NCBI RefSeq assembly: GCF_009754945.1 | Contig: NZ_WPIN01000011.1 | Location: forward strand, 1 to 64,000 | Length of the DNA: 64,000 nucleotides | Direction: 5' to 3' | Source: Spirosoma arboris | GTDB taxonomy: Bacteria > Bacteroidota > Bacteroidia > Cytophagales > Spirosomataceae | Part shown: one piece after another, positions 17,728 through 26,255 of the stretch | How the letters are laid out: each line of letters opens with the position of its first letter | How positions within the stretch are numbered: position 1 is the stretch's first letter | Program-made: the position numbers and the translations under genes | The notes under the pieces: model-generated | What the model was told of the DNA's origin: nothing | Database searches by the model: none | Seen by the model: the letters and a program-made list of their open reading frames with translations, nothing else

Positions 17728-18144
17728 TTAGTTCAATTCGGTTAAATACATCCGCTCCCATCGACTGGCTAGTTGATAGACGTTTCCTCGTTTAACAACG
17801 GCAAACCGTTGAGCCGGAAACCTCTTCTCGCTTTTAGCCGAGTCGATCCGCTCTAAGGTTAATGAATCATTATTTACCTGCCAGCCAATGGTCATCTGCT
17901 CTGAAATCCCTTGTTTACTGACCCAAAACTGGCCTCTGTGGTTTCGAAGCAAGACTAATCGTATGGCCGTATCCTTGAACCGAACAGCAGCGGGTCCGTC
18001 CAGGCTTACCGCGAATGTTTTACCCGCTAATGACCGATCGGACGTAACCTGGCTTGCCTGGCTTGTCTCTGGCGAACACTGAGGGACTATGAGGATAGTC
18101 AGCAGGCAAGCCATCCGTCTCATCACCGCAAGTACAGAATGCAT
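17728..18144 (-). CDS. Small lipoprotein, unknown function
   Basis: About 138 residues from the ATG at 18144 (frame open to 18186). MRRMACLLTILIVPQC is a lipoprotein signal with Cys at the cleavage site. The mature part has alternating beta-type sequence (LAGKTFAVSLDGPAAVRFKDTAIRLVLLRNHRGQFWVSKQG). I do not recognise the family. It is divergent from the YihY gene across about 260 bp. Confidence 0.55.
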   Translation of the reverse strand: MHSVLAVMRRMACLLTILIVPQCSPETSQASQVTSDRSLAGKTFAVSLDGPAAVRFKDTAIRLVLLRNHRGQFWVSKQGISEQMTIGWQVNNDSLTLERIDSAKSEKRFPAQRFAVVKRGNVYQLASRWERMYLTELN

Positions 18145-18483
18145 AATCGAGTATAGGAAATGATGCAACCACTTAACATCGAACAAGGATTAGATTGTTT
18201 TAAGCAGTGTGATTGAAAACCTTACAATTTGGTTGGTGATTATAAGCGGCTTTGTTTCCCTTACTAACAACTCCTCTTCCTGGCAGTTATCTCCTAAACG
18301 TGTCTCATTATTCCATCACAGTGAATTTTCTTCTGGTCAGACAAAGGCAACTGCTCATGAGCATTCTATCATTCCTATACGGTTATTCGCCGACTCCCTG
18401 CCGATGCCTCAGGAGCCCCCAAGCCTCCGAAAGGCCTGGGAGCTAAGGTCTGGGGCGTTTTACGGGACGCCTTCAACGGATTT

Positions 18484-19377
18484 ATGGACGACCGCTGCCT
18501 CAAGCTGAGTGCGTCCCTGGCGTATTACACCATTTTTTCACTAGCACCTTTGCTGGTGCTAGTCATGGCACTGGCCAGTATTTTTTTGGGCGAAGAAGCC
18601 ATCCGCGGCCAAATCTTTGGCCAAATTAATGGACTGGTGGGTAATCAAGCGGCTAAGCAAATTCAGGATATTATCAAGCAGGTAGGCTTATCGGGCAAAA
18701 CCAATACGGCGCTGATTGTCGGGATTGGTACCTTGTTATTGGGAGCCACCAGTATCTTCATCGAGATCCAGGATTCGGTCAATCTGATCTGGCGGGTGAA
18801 GGCTAAACCCAAACGGGGCTGGCTCAAACTGCTCAAAGATCGGCTGTTGTCCTCCTCCTTAGTGGTCAGCTTAGGGTTTCTGCTGCTGGTCTCCTTAGTC
18901 GTCAACGGTCTGCTATTGGCCTTGAGCAATCAGTTAACCCGTTTCTTACCGGGTCTGGGGGTATACCTCATTAGCGCCCTTAATTTTGCCATTAGTACGG
19001 CGGTGATAACAGTACTCTTCGGGGTCATTTTTAAGGTGTTGCCCGATGCCAAAATTGCCTGGAAAGATATGCGGCTGGGCGCCATTTTTACGGCCTTACT
19101 CTTTATGCTGGGCCGTTATTTGTTTGGATTATATATTGATACGACGGCGACCGGTTCGACTTATGGAGCAGCTGGCTCTCTGATTATTATTTTAACCTGG
19201 ATTTATTATACAGCCGCTATTTTATATTTTGGGGCGGAATTCACCCAGGCGTATGCCAATCAAGTAGGCATCAAGATCGAACCCGCTGATCATGCGGTTT
19301 ATGTCGAGCAAACGGAACGGGAGCGCTCCGTTGACACGATTCCGACCGGGCAGAAGGTAAAGCAGGTTAAACAGTAG
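18484..19377 (+). CDS. YihY/BrkB (UPF0761) family membrane protein
   Basis: 297 residues from ATG 18484, with six predicted membrane segments and the family motif LSASLAYYTIFSLAPLLVLVMAL near the N-terminus. The sequence upstream also codes for family-like residues: in the same frame it reads PPKGLGAKVWGVLRDAFNGFMDD but has no start codon. An ATG at 18404 followed by PQEPP would join it if the C-run at 18416-18420 had six rather than five C. The real start is therefore probably 18404 with a 1-base indel, either a sequence error or a phase-variable tract. Inner membrane; function not established despite old RNase BN names. Confidence 0.85.
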   Translation: MDDRCLKLSASLAYYTIFSLAPLLVLVMALASIFLGEEAIRGQIFGQINGLVGNQAAKQIQDIIKQVGLSGKTNTALIVGIGTLLLGATSIFIEIQDSVNLIWRVKAKPKRGWLKLLKDRLLSSSLVVSLGFLLLVSLVVNGLLLALSNQLTRFLPGLGVYLISALNFAISTAVITVLFGVIFKVLPDAKIAWKDMRLGAIFTALLFMLGRYLFGLYIDTTATGSTYGAAGSLIIILTWIYYTAAILYFGAEFTQAYANQVGIKIEPADHAVYVEQTERERSVDTIPTGQKVKQVKQ

Positions 19378-19408
19378 TCATTTATGGATAGGCATTGTAG
19401 GTAGCCAG

Positions 19409-19485
19409 CCGCCATCACCAACGCAGTTTTCCATGCCATGGGTATCCGCGTTCGCGAAATGCCTATTACACCGGTAAACTCTTGA
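19409..19485 (+). pseudogene. Remnant of a second Mo-subunit 3' end
   Basis: Encodes PAAITNAVFHAMGIRVREMPITPV, close to the C-terminal PAAIANAVFHATGIRVRTLPITLDKLL of the Mo subunit at 14000-16276. It is broken just after by a frame change. It is a short leftover of a duplicated or lost hydroxylase operon. Confidence 0.7.
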
Positions 19486-19512
19486 TAGCGTCTAATCCAT
19501 CCGAGCCATATC

Positions 19513-20127
19513 ATGAAACAGCAATCAGTCATTGATCAGCTATCCCAGGAGGTGAAGTTACTACAGGGAGAAGCAACGAAAGATGTTACCTATTCTAGTC
19601 AGCAAACCTTTCCAGATGAAGTCACTACTTCAGCGGCTTTTAATCGATCAATCGAAAAACTATGGAACGTTGCCGCCTGGTCTAATCTATCCCCCTTTAC
19701 AGCCACCTTCAAGCTGTTTGATTCGGCGGGTCAACCCAAAGTAGGCTGTGTTCCTCAGCAGGACGATTACATTCAGGTGATAATCCCGGGCCCAGCCCCG
19801 GAAAACTGGGTGCAGGTTACCCATACCTATAGCGGAGAAAAGTGGGCCGAATTTACGGTTCGTCCCAGCCACGATCCGCATAAGCCCCCTTCGGCGCAAA
19901 TCGATCATTTTTTTCATGCCGAGGCTCGCAGCACGTTCCGCGTTGAACGAACAGGTACCACTATTACGGCGTACGAAATTGGGCGTTACGAAGGCATCAA
20001 TCGAGATTCGCCCCAGGCCGGTCATCGAGGTCTGGTCAATACGGTGATGGCGGAGGTGGGTTGGCTGTTCTACCAAAAATTACAGTGGAAACACCTGACC
20101 GACTATCTGGTTCATGTAGAGAGCTAG
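19513..20127 (+). CDS. Hypothetical protein
   Basis: 204 residues from ATG 19513. It is mainly beta-type and charged, with no signal peptide and no membrane segment. I do not recognise the family. Codon use and length look real. It follows the Mo-subunit remnant and precedes a convergent DUF72 gene. Possibly a Spirosoma-group conserved cytoplasmic protein. Confidence 0.55.
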   Translation: MKQQSVIDQLSQEVKLLQGEATKDVTYSSQQTFPDEVTTSAAFNRSIEKLWNVAAWSNLSPFTATFKLFDSAGQPKVGCVPQQDDYIQVIIPGPAPENWVQVTHTYSGEKWAEFTVRPSHDPHKPPSAQIDHFFHAEARSTFRVERTGTTITAYEIGRYEGINRDSPQAGHRGLVNTVMAEVGWLFYQKLQWKHLTDYLVHVES

Positions 20128-20348
20128 CTAGGTAGCCAACAACCTGACTCCTTGGTAAACTGTCTGTAGTCTCCCAAGCCAGTATCATTTACCAACCCAT
20201 CGACTTGAAGGCTCTTTGCCTGGGTTTCGGTATAAATTTCGTCCAGTGTATGTGGATTGATGAGCGTTTGAGTACCGTATTGATTCCAGTACGCATTGGC
20301 CAACGGCGCTACCCCGACCGAATCGACCTTAGTTTTTATAGCGATCAA
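20124..20348 (-). CDS. Possible small protein or fragment
   Basis: A 74-residue frame with protein-like composition (NAYWNQYGTQTLINPHTLDEIYTETQAKSLQVDGLVNDTGL) between two convergent genes. It has no recognisable family and could be the tail of a lost gene. It is kept only because its composition is unlike a random shadow frame. Confidence 0.25.
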   Translation of the reverse strand: MIAIKTKVDSVGVAPLANAYWNQYGTQTLINPHTLDEIYTETQAKSLQVDGLVNDTGLGDYRQFTKESGCWLPS

Positions 20349-20400
20349 TAGGCTCTTGATGACAGGTCTGACCTTCTGAAACCGGCTACGAAAAGCTACG

Positions 20401-21126
20401 CTATTTTGTCAGGTAACGAAGGGTTTCTGCATTTCGAACCGCATTTCCCTCTCCATCGTTGTTGAAATAAACAAATACGTCTTTGCCCAAGCTCACCCAC
20501 TCTCCAACCCGATCGGCCCACCAGTGTAAATCAGAGTCCGAGTAAGATCCGCTATACAGCTGGTGGGGATCAGGGCCATGCATCCGGACATAAACAAAAG
20601 GAGCTGTCGCTCGCAGGATACAAGGTAGGCGCGCCCCACTCATGATGCAGTAAGCGATTTGGTGCTGTTCGAGCAAGGCAAAAATAGCTTCGTTGTGCCA
20701 ACTGATATGCCGAAACTCGATGGCTACTCGCATCCAGACCGGAATCTGTTTCACAAAGTAGGCCAGTCGGGCATAATCATAGGGATGATTGGGCGAAAGC
20801 TGAACCAGAAGGATGGCCCGCTTGTCGCGCAGTTGGTGCCAGCAAGCTTGTATACGCTCGATCCAATTTTCAGGCGCATAGAGTTTTTTGGCGTGGGTCA
20901 GCCCACGGGATGCTTTCACCGTCAGCAGAAAACCATCTGGTAAATGTCGTCGCCAACCAGCAAACGTTGCTAGCTTGGGCCAACGGTAGAAGCTACTGTT
21001 TAATTCAACGGTGTGAAACCGTTGTACGTAATACCCTAATCGGTCATGCACGGGGGTTGCCGATGGGTATAAAACGCCCTGCCAATGATTATAGCTCCAC
21101 CCGGAGGTGCCAATGTGAATGCTCAT
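20401..21126 (-). CDS. DUF72 domain protein
   Basis: 241 residues. Opens with IHIGTSGWSYNHWQGVLYP, the start of DUF72 (YecE-like TIM-barrel) proteins. Further marks are FHTVELNSSFYRWPK, FLLTVKASRGLTH, RVAIEFRHISWHNE and the C-terminal DVFVYFNNDGEGNAVRNA. The family is cytoplasmic with unknown biochemistry. The family call is certain. Confidence 0.92.
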   Translation of the reverse strand: MSIHIGTSGWSYNHWQGVLYPSATPVHDRLGYYVQRFHTVELNSSFYRWPKLATFAGWRRHLPDGFLLTVKASRGLTHAKKLYAPENWIERIQACWHQLRDKRAILLVQLSPNHPYDYARLAYFVKQIPVWMRVAIEFRHISWHNEAIFALLEQHQIAYCIMSGARLPCILRATAPFVYVRMHGPDPHQLYSGSYSDSDLHWWADRVGEWVSLGKDVFVYFNNDGEGNAVRNAETLRYLTK

Positions 21127-21660
21127 GCCTTCCTAACAAACGCACCTAAGACGATCTTGGTGGTGCTTTAGAATTTAACTCAACAGGTTATAAACTGTTC
21201 TTCTTTTTCGAAATGATCGGTTTAGGAGTCTATGCTGAGATCAGTAACAAAGAACTGATCCTTGAACAGGATTGCATTTTGATAACCTACATCATTCAAA
21301 AGATTTGGCTTTCAAAACCATTACTTGGGAGCTAGCCCCTATTTCGTCCCCAAAATAGCCTTACCTTGATTCGCAAATGATCAAATAAGGCTGTCCATGG
21401 TGGATAGCTTGCGAATCGATCCAGACGTACGAATATTAATCTCCGATAATCTGCTTAAAGTCTGCCTCATTGAGCTTGTTTCAGCTTGAACTAGCCTTTT
21501 TCGTTTGCCTACAGATGATCATATCATTTCTCAAAAGAGTGTTTATCGAGATGGAAAAAACAATGTAGATACAGCAAGAATATATGAATTTGTCTGTAGT
21601 TACAAAGAGATGTAACTTGCGTCAATATTAAGGACAATCCCACCAAATTATATAACTTAA
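21127..21660. other. Gene-free stretch before the CD-NTase gene
   Basis: No coding frame is convincing. An inverted repeat ATTCGCAA (21369-21376) / TTGCGAAT (21409-21416) encloses 32 bases that contain a CCATGG palindrome. The last 150 bases are AT-rich and probably hold the promoter of the downstream CBASS-like pair. Confidence 0.4.
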
Positions 21661-22539
21661 ATGAGCGTTTCCTCGTGGTTTCAACAGTTTTGTACAAACA
21701 TCCAGATTTCGAATGATAACGTTTCAACCATCGCATACCGTTATAAGCGTATTACTAGCCAGCTAAATGCAAATTACTGGAACAATAATGCTTCCGAAAC
21801 TGCAAACAGTCTCTACGTTGGCTCGTATGGTCGCGATACAGACATTCATGTCAGCGATATTGATATGATTTTCCGGCTTCCTTGGGATAAGCATACACAG
21901 TACAATAACCACTCGGGAAATGGGCAATCGGCTCTAATCCAAGAAGTTAAAAATATTGTATTAAAAACTTATTCCAGGACATCGGTACGGGGAGATGGCC
22001 AAGTTGTTGTCGTTGAATTTTCTGATGACATACGATTCGAACTTGTGCCCGTTTTTGCCTATACTGATGGTTCTTTTTGTTACCCAGATACAAACAACGG
22101 AGGCAGTTGGAAGACCACAAATCCCAAGCCTGAGATTCAAGCCATCAAAGAAGCAAATGACAATTGGAATAAGAATCTAAAGCGTTTATGCCGAATGGCT
22201 AGAGCCTGGAAGGACAACAATAATGTAAATATAAAAGGGATACTTATCGATACTTTAGCATATCACTTCATGAGTGGTTGGTCATATACTGACAAAAGTT
22301 ATTTGTATTATGATTATATGTCTCGGGATTTCTTTGCTTACCTGTACGAAGCTAGAAATAACTATTCCGGCTGGGAAATACCAGGTAGCAAAGAAACAAT
22401 CTATAGAGATGGCGTCTTTACGTCAAAGGCAAAATCAGCTTACGACCTATGTTTACTAGCTATTCAAAAGGAAAAAGATTATCCAACTACCGCAAAGCGA
22501 CATTGGCGAGAAATTTATGGAGCCGAATTCCCAGCCTAA
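21661..22539 (+). CDS. CD-NTase (SMODS nucleotidyltransferase), CBASS-like
   Basis: 292 residues. The nucleotidyltransferase active site is GSYGRDTDIHVSDIDMI (GS at 54-55, Asp at 66 and 68), with the third acidic residue in RFELVPVF (Glu 127). The C-terminal half carries the helical SMODS-type region (NLKRLCRMARAWKDNNN, LIDTLAYHFM). Enzymes of this class make cyclic di- or oligonucleotide signals after phage infection. The stop overlaps the SLATT gene by 23 bp, so the two are translated together. No Cap2/Cap3 genes follow, so this would be a minimal type I-like CBASS. Product nucleotide unknown. Confidence 0.88.
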   Translation: MSVSSWFQQFCTNIQISNDNVSTIAYRYKRITSQLNANYWNNNASETANSLYVGSYGRDTDIHVSDIDMIFRLPWDKHTQYNNHSGNGQSALIQEVKNIVLKTYSRTSVRGDGQVVVVEFSDDIRFELVPVFAYTDGSFCYPDTNNGGSWKTTNPKPEIQAIKEANDNWNKNLKRLCRMARAWKDNNNVNIKGILIDTLAYHFMSGWSYTDKSYLYYDYMSRDFFAYLYEARNNYSGWEIPGSKETIYRDGVFTSKAKSAYDLCLLAIQKEKDYPTTAKRHWREIYGAEFPA

Positions 22540-23101
22540 CCCCCTTCCTGACCTACATGCACTCACTGACCAAATTCGAGAAATTTATGGTCGGGTTGTG
22601 TATTCGCACAAAACACAGGAAAAATGTGCGGATATTCTCAATAACCAACATCGACTGATCAAGACCTGGCAATTAATTTTGTCAGCCTTCACGACTACAA
22701 GTGTATTATCAAGGGTGTTTACAGGTTATGATTGGACGTTGGCTGCCGCAGCAATATTATCAACCATACAGTTTGGTTTCAATGCCTATCTGAAAGAATA
22801 TGATTTAGGTAAGGTTGCTCAGCGACATGCCGAATCAGCAAATGACCTATTAGGCATCCGAGAGGCTTACTTTACGTTGCTGACAGACATCCAATCAAAA
22901 TTAATAAGAGTGGAGGATGTAGTTGCCAAGCGTGACCAATTGGAACAAGATTTATTGAACATTTACAAGAGTGCTCCCCGCTCCTTTCCTAGTGCCTATA
23001 GAGCAGCTTCTAAAGCACTAAAAGAGATGGAGGAGATGACTTTTTCTGATGCGGAGATAGACAAGTTTTTGCCAAACATTCTTCGAAAGTGCAAAAACTA
23101 A
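22517..23101 (+). CDS. SLATT-domain two-TM effector of the CD-NTase
   Basis: 194 residues. Two membrane segments close together (about residues 50-90: LILSAFTTTSVLSRVF and LAAAAILSTIQFGFNAYL) follow a helical N-terminus. A long charged helical C-terminal half follows (ESANDLLGIREAYFTLLTDIQ). This layout and the LGKVAQRHAESANDLLGIREAY region fit the SLATT family, which is known to pair with SMODS nucleotidyltransferases and is predicted to form membrane pores. Overlap with the CD-NTase gene supports a functional pair. Confidence 0.82.
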   Translation: MEPNSQPNPLPDLHALTDQIREIYGRVVYSHKTQEKCADILNNQHRLIKTWQLILSAFTTTSVLSRVFTGYDWTLAAAAILSTIQFGFNAYLKEYDLGKVAQRHAESANDLLGIREAYFTLLTDIQSKLIRVEDVVAKRDQLEQDLLNIYKSAPRSFPSAYRAASKALKEMEEMTFSDAEIDKFLPNILRKCKN

Positions 23102-23149
23102 GTAACCTATAGAGTCAACTGAATGTAGAGTCATGAAAAGTGTCTTTTA

Positions 23150-23200
23150 AAATGTCCCATTTACGGAGATGCAATCGCCTTCGTCTCACATGGGAGGGTT
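23150..23200. repeat. Hairpin segment related to the 7.0/10.0 kb repeats
   Basis: Reads GTCCCATTTACGG ... CTTCGTCTCACATGGGAGGG. The 5' arm CCCAT pairs with ATGGG, while the other copies pair TTCCTGA with TCAGGAA at the same place. This is either compensatory change in a shared structure or chance. It lies just after the SLATT gene. Confidence 0.3.
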
Positions 23201-23241
23201 TATTAAGGCAATGCCCATTTGCTTGTTAATAGGCTAACTAT

Positions 23242-23272
23242 TTTTCGTACTTTACTTCCCAAAGTACGAAAA
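23242..23272. promoter_or_regulatory. Perfect inverted repeat TTTTCGTACTTT / AAAGTACGAAAA
   Basis: 12-bp arms separated by 7 bases, about 93 bp upstream of the first receiver gene. Similar but less perfect repeats (26256-26286 and 26352-26382) stand upstream of the third receiver gene, which is on the other strand. This suggests one regulator acting on both. Confidence 0.5.
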
Positions 23273-23443
23273 CGAAATACTATGGCGCTGCAAAATCGCC
23301 TATATATGTTTGTAAATCAATATAATCCCTACCTTTACCTAGCTTGTACCCTTAACTGATCATCATGCACCAAGAAAAAATATTTGAAATATTAGTGGTG
23401 GATGATGAGCCTCCTATCAGTGATGTACTTAGCCGAGTGGCCC

Positions 23444-24758
23444 GGGAGTGCTCGCTGAACTGTGTCAGCAGGTTTTATTCGAAGCGATGTGATTTTATTC
23501 GTTCTTCAAAGATAATGCTGAACTGATTGATAATCTCTTTCCAGTTATAGGTCGTCGTCTCCCATTTAATCTGCAAATTCTGAATCACCAGATAGACCAG
23601 TTTTTGTAAAGCTACATCCGACGAAAAAGCACCCTTCGTCTTGGTCACTTTGCGTAGTTGACGATGATAACCTTCGACCGTGTTGGTCGTGTACATCACT
23701 TTACGAATGGGGGCTGGATAGTCGAAAAAGGGCGATAACAATTCCCATTTCTCCACCCAAGGCTGGATGGCTTTAGGATAAGCGGAGCCCCATTTTTCCT
23801 GTACGACTAACAGGTTTTCTAAACCTTGCTCCCGATTAGGAGCCTGATAAATTGTTTTCAGATCAGTAGCCAGCTCTTTCAATAACTTGTCGGGTACGAA
23901 CCGAAAACTGTTGCGGAGCTGATGAACAATACAGAGTTGTACCGTAGTGGCCGGAAAAACACTGGCAATGGCTGTATCGAAACCCTTCAAGCCATCCACG
24001 CAGGTAATTAACAGGTCTTCTACTCCGCGTTGTTTTAGATCGGTGAGCACCGTTAACCAGAATTTAGCTGATTCACTTTCAGCCGTATAAATGCCTAGAA
24101 CCTGCTTTTTGCCTGAAAAACTCAGCCCGATCACGCTATAAAGTACACGCGTGACCACTTTGCCATCATGGCGCACTTTGTAATAGATGCCGTCGAGCCA
24201 CACCAATGTGTATAGACTTTCCAATGGCCGGTTCTGCCACTCCCGCATGGCCGGAATAACCTTATCCGTAATGGCGGTTAACTCACTGTCGGAGAGCGAG
24301 TAGCCATACATCTCTACTAGGTGCTGGCTAATGTCGGCATAGCTATTGCCTACGCTGTAGAGCGAAAGCACCTTCTGTTCGAGTTGGGGAGTGAGTACAA
24401 CCTGTCGTTTGGGAACGATCTGAGGTTGATAGCTGCCGGTTCGGTCACGAGGAGTCTGCAACTCTAAAGGGCCAGCACTGCTTTTGACCTGCTTAGTGGT
24501 TTTTCCATTTCGACGGTTCTGCTCAGGGAGCCGGGTTTGGGCCAAGTGGCCATCCATTTCGCCCTCTAAAGCCGACTCTAAAAAGTGTTTGAGTAAAGGC
24601 GCGAACAGGCCGTTTTCGCCCCTGAGGGGTTTACCTTCATAGAGGCCTTTAATAGCGGCCTGTTTGAAGGCCTCAAAATCGAACTCGTTAGTCATGATAG
24701 TGAAAATAAGAGTTTTTATCCCTTTATTCACCTGTGACACAGTTCAGCGAGCAGTCTC
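23444..24758 (-). mobile_element. IS256-family element with 8-bp target duplication
   Basis: Terminal repeats of at least 24 bp with two mismatches: GGGAGTGCTCGCTG... at 23444 and, read on the minus strand, GAGACTGCTCGCTG... at 24758, both continuing AACTGTGTCA. The target AGTGGCCC is duplicated at 23436-23443 and 24759-24766. Length 1315 bp. The intact transposase and perfect duplication mark it as the youngest IS in the window. Confidence 0.95.
23475..24740 (-). CDS. IS256-family transposase (mutator type)
   Basis: 421 residues and apparently intact. It carries the Transposase_mut region: a DDE core with VWLDGIYYKVR, LLITCVDGLKGF, VQLCIVHQLRN and MYTTNTVEGYHRQLRK (the C2H2/E part). MTNEFDFEAFKQAAIKGL is the likelier start (frame open from 24740). 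Transposes the IS by a copy-out mechanism. It sits antisense inside the split receiver gene. Confidence 0.95.
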   Translation of the reverse strand: MSQVNKGIKTLIFTIMTNEFDFEAFKQAAIKGLYEGKPLRGENGLFAPLLKHFLESALEGEMDGHLAQTRLPEQNRRNGKTTKQVKSSAGPLELQTPRDRTGSYQPQIVPKRQVVLTPQLEQKVLSLYSVGNSYADISQHLVEMYGYSLSDSELTAITDKVIPAMREWQNRPLESLYTLVWLDGIYYKVRHDGKVVTRVLYSVIGLSFSGKKQVLGIYTAESESAKFWLTVLTDLKQRGVEDLLITCVDGLKGFDTAIASVFPATTVQLCIVHQLRNSFRFVPDKLLKELATDLKTIYQAPNREQGLENLLVVQEKWGSAYPKAIQPWVEKWELLSPFFDYPAPIRKVMYTTNTVEGYHRQLRKVTKTKGAFSSDVALQKLVYLVIQNLQIKWETTTYNWKEIINQFSIIFEERIKSHRFE

Positions 24759-25182
24759 AGTGGCCCAAACCCTATTTCCTGAAGCGAGCTTTATCAATAC
24801 AACCTCCGCTAAAGAGACAATAGACCATTTGGATAAACGAGAATATGACCTCCCTCAGTTAATTTTATTAGATGTTGATCTAAAACAATCCGTTGGTGGA
24901 TTAGACTTATTGCCACAATTGATTGAGCGCTTTAAAGGGCATGTACCTATCATTATCTTTAGTGGCATAGGGGATGAGTTAACGGTTCACCAAGCCTATG
25001 AGCGGGGAGCTGTGGCCTATACCAAAAAACCGAGCGATTTACAGGGTTGGAAAAACTATGTGGCAGCCATGCGAGACTATTGGTATGGTACAACTCGACT
25101 GCCAACTATTGATCCTTCTTTTGACTAGTGCCATTTCCATGCTGCCAAGCTGATTACCCACCGTTTTACTTAGCTTTATACT

Positions 25183-25623
25183 ATGCCGACCAAATTTGCC
25201 GTGCTTGTGGTGGATGATGATCTTTCGTTGCAGACCCTATTGAGTAAAGCAGCTAAAAAAGGATTTCCAGAAGCTTCCTTTACTCAAGTCGCCAACGTTG
25301 ATCAAGCTAAAGAATATTTTAGTTCGTTGTCAGGCCCTGCTCCTCGATTAGTGCTATTAGATATTCATTTAAACGCTGCTGAGACTGGCTTCGCCTTTTT
25401 ATCGTACCTACGCGCCGATAAACGCAATAACGCGTTGCCAGTGATCATGTTAACAGTCAGTGAAGCATCATCTGATATTCGTAAAGCCTATGAAAATGGG
25501 GTCAATTCCTTTGCCATCAAGCCCTTCAAAATGAGCGAATGGGAAGATTATTTAGCCGCTCTACGCACCTACTGGTTTGAAACGGTGACCTTACCGACTA
25601 TTTATTTCAATAAAGAAGACTAA
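25183..25623 (+). CDS. Receiver-only response regulator
   Basis: 146 residues, a single CheY-like domain: LVVDDD acidic pair, phospho-Asp in LVLLDIHLNA, Thr in VIMLTVSEA and Lys in FAIKPF. There is no output domain. The C-terminal tail WFETVTLPTIYF is shared with its two neighbours and may be an interaction site. It follows the IS-split paralogue by 54 bp. No histidine kinase is in the window, so the partner is unknown. Confidence 0.9.
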   Translation: MPTKFAVLVVDDDLSLQTLLSKAAKKGFPEASFTQVANVDQAKEYFSSLSGPAPRLVLLDIHLNAAETGFAFLSYLRADKRNNALPVIMLTVSEASSDIRKAYENGVNSFAIKPFKMSEWEDYLAALRTYWFETVTLPTIYFNKED

Positions 25624-25662
25624 CTTATTTGTGGCGATGGCTATCGAAAAAATAGCAAGAAA

Positions 25663-26136
25663 TTAACGTAGAATTTCTTGTTGTTTTTCAAAATACGTTC
25701 TTGGTAAAGTAGCTGTTTCATACCAAAATAAACGTAAATTAAATAGGAAATTTTTCCAGTCCAGAAACGTAAACGGCTTCACAAAGTAAGACGTTGCGCC
25801 CAACAAATAGGCTTCTTTCACGTGCTTTTGATTTTCGCTTTGAGATAATATAATTGCAGGTAGCAACTTCCCTAATGGATGAATTTTCAGCAGGTTAAGG
25901 AAATCTAATCCCGTATGAGCGCCAGGCAAAAACACATCCAATAGGATCAAGTTAGGCCCTTTGCCCTCTAAGTTGTATAAATAGACTACAGCTTCATCAA
26001 AGGTGTTAATGGAGATGAAATCCGCTTCGGGGAAACTACTTTTTGCCGCCCGATGAATAATGTCAACAATAGCTAGATCATCTTCCACCAGCAAGATTGG
26101 AAATGTAAGCTTACCGGATTGAAGAGCAGATGTCAT
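25663..26136 (-). CDS. Receiver-only response regulator, convergent paralogue
   Basis: About 157 residues from ATG 26136 (another ATG at 26154). CheY-like domain with LLVEDD, phospho-Asp in LILLDVFLPG, Ser in IILSQSE and Lys in YFVKPF. The tail WYETATLPRTYFEKQ matches the neighbours. It is convergent with the 25183-25623 gene, 40 bp apart. Its upstream region has two TTTCGTA/TACGAAA inverted repeats like the one before the first paralogue. Confidence 0.9.
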   Translation of the reverse strand: MTSALQSGKLTFPILLVEDDLAIVDIIHRAAKSSFPEADFISINTFDEAVVYLYNLEGKGPNLILLDVFLPGAHTGLDFLNLLKIHPLGKLLPAIILSQSENQKHVKEAYLLGATSYFVKPFTFLDWKNFLFNLRLFWYETATLPRTYFEKQQEILR

Positions 26137-26255
26137 TTTAGCTGTGTTTAACAAATATAATCAGATTTAGAGGTAAATGGTTATTAGAATTCGATTAGGA
26201 CAGATTATAATGTTTTATAAGATGGCCATTCATCTTGTAATAAGCCATTTTGCCC

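Larger units (their letters stand above)
23365..25128 (+). pseudogene. Receiver-only response regulator split by IS256
   Basis: The 5' part (23365-23443) encodes MHQEKIFEILVVDDEPPISDVLSRVA, with the acidic DDE pocket. The rest (24767-25128) encodes QTLFPEASF ... PQLILLDVDL (phospho-Asp) ... IIIFSG ... YTKKPSDLQGW. Removing the IS256 and one TSD copy gives exactly 146 codons plus stop, the same length as the neighbour at 25183-25623. The C-terminal WYGTTRLPT tail matches WFETVTLPT and WYETATLPR in the neighbours. A 3' fragment could start at ATG 24664 within the IS but would lack the first acidic pocket. Confidence 0.9.
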
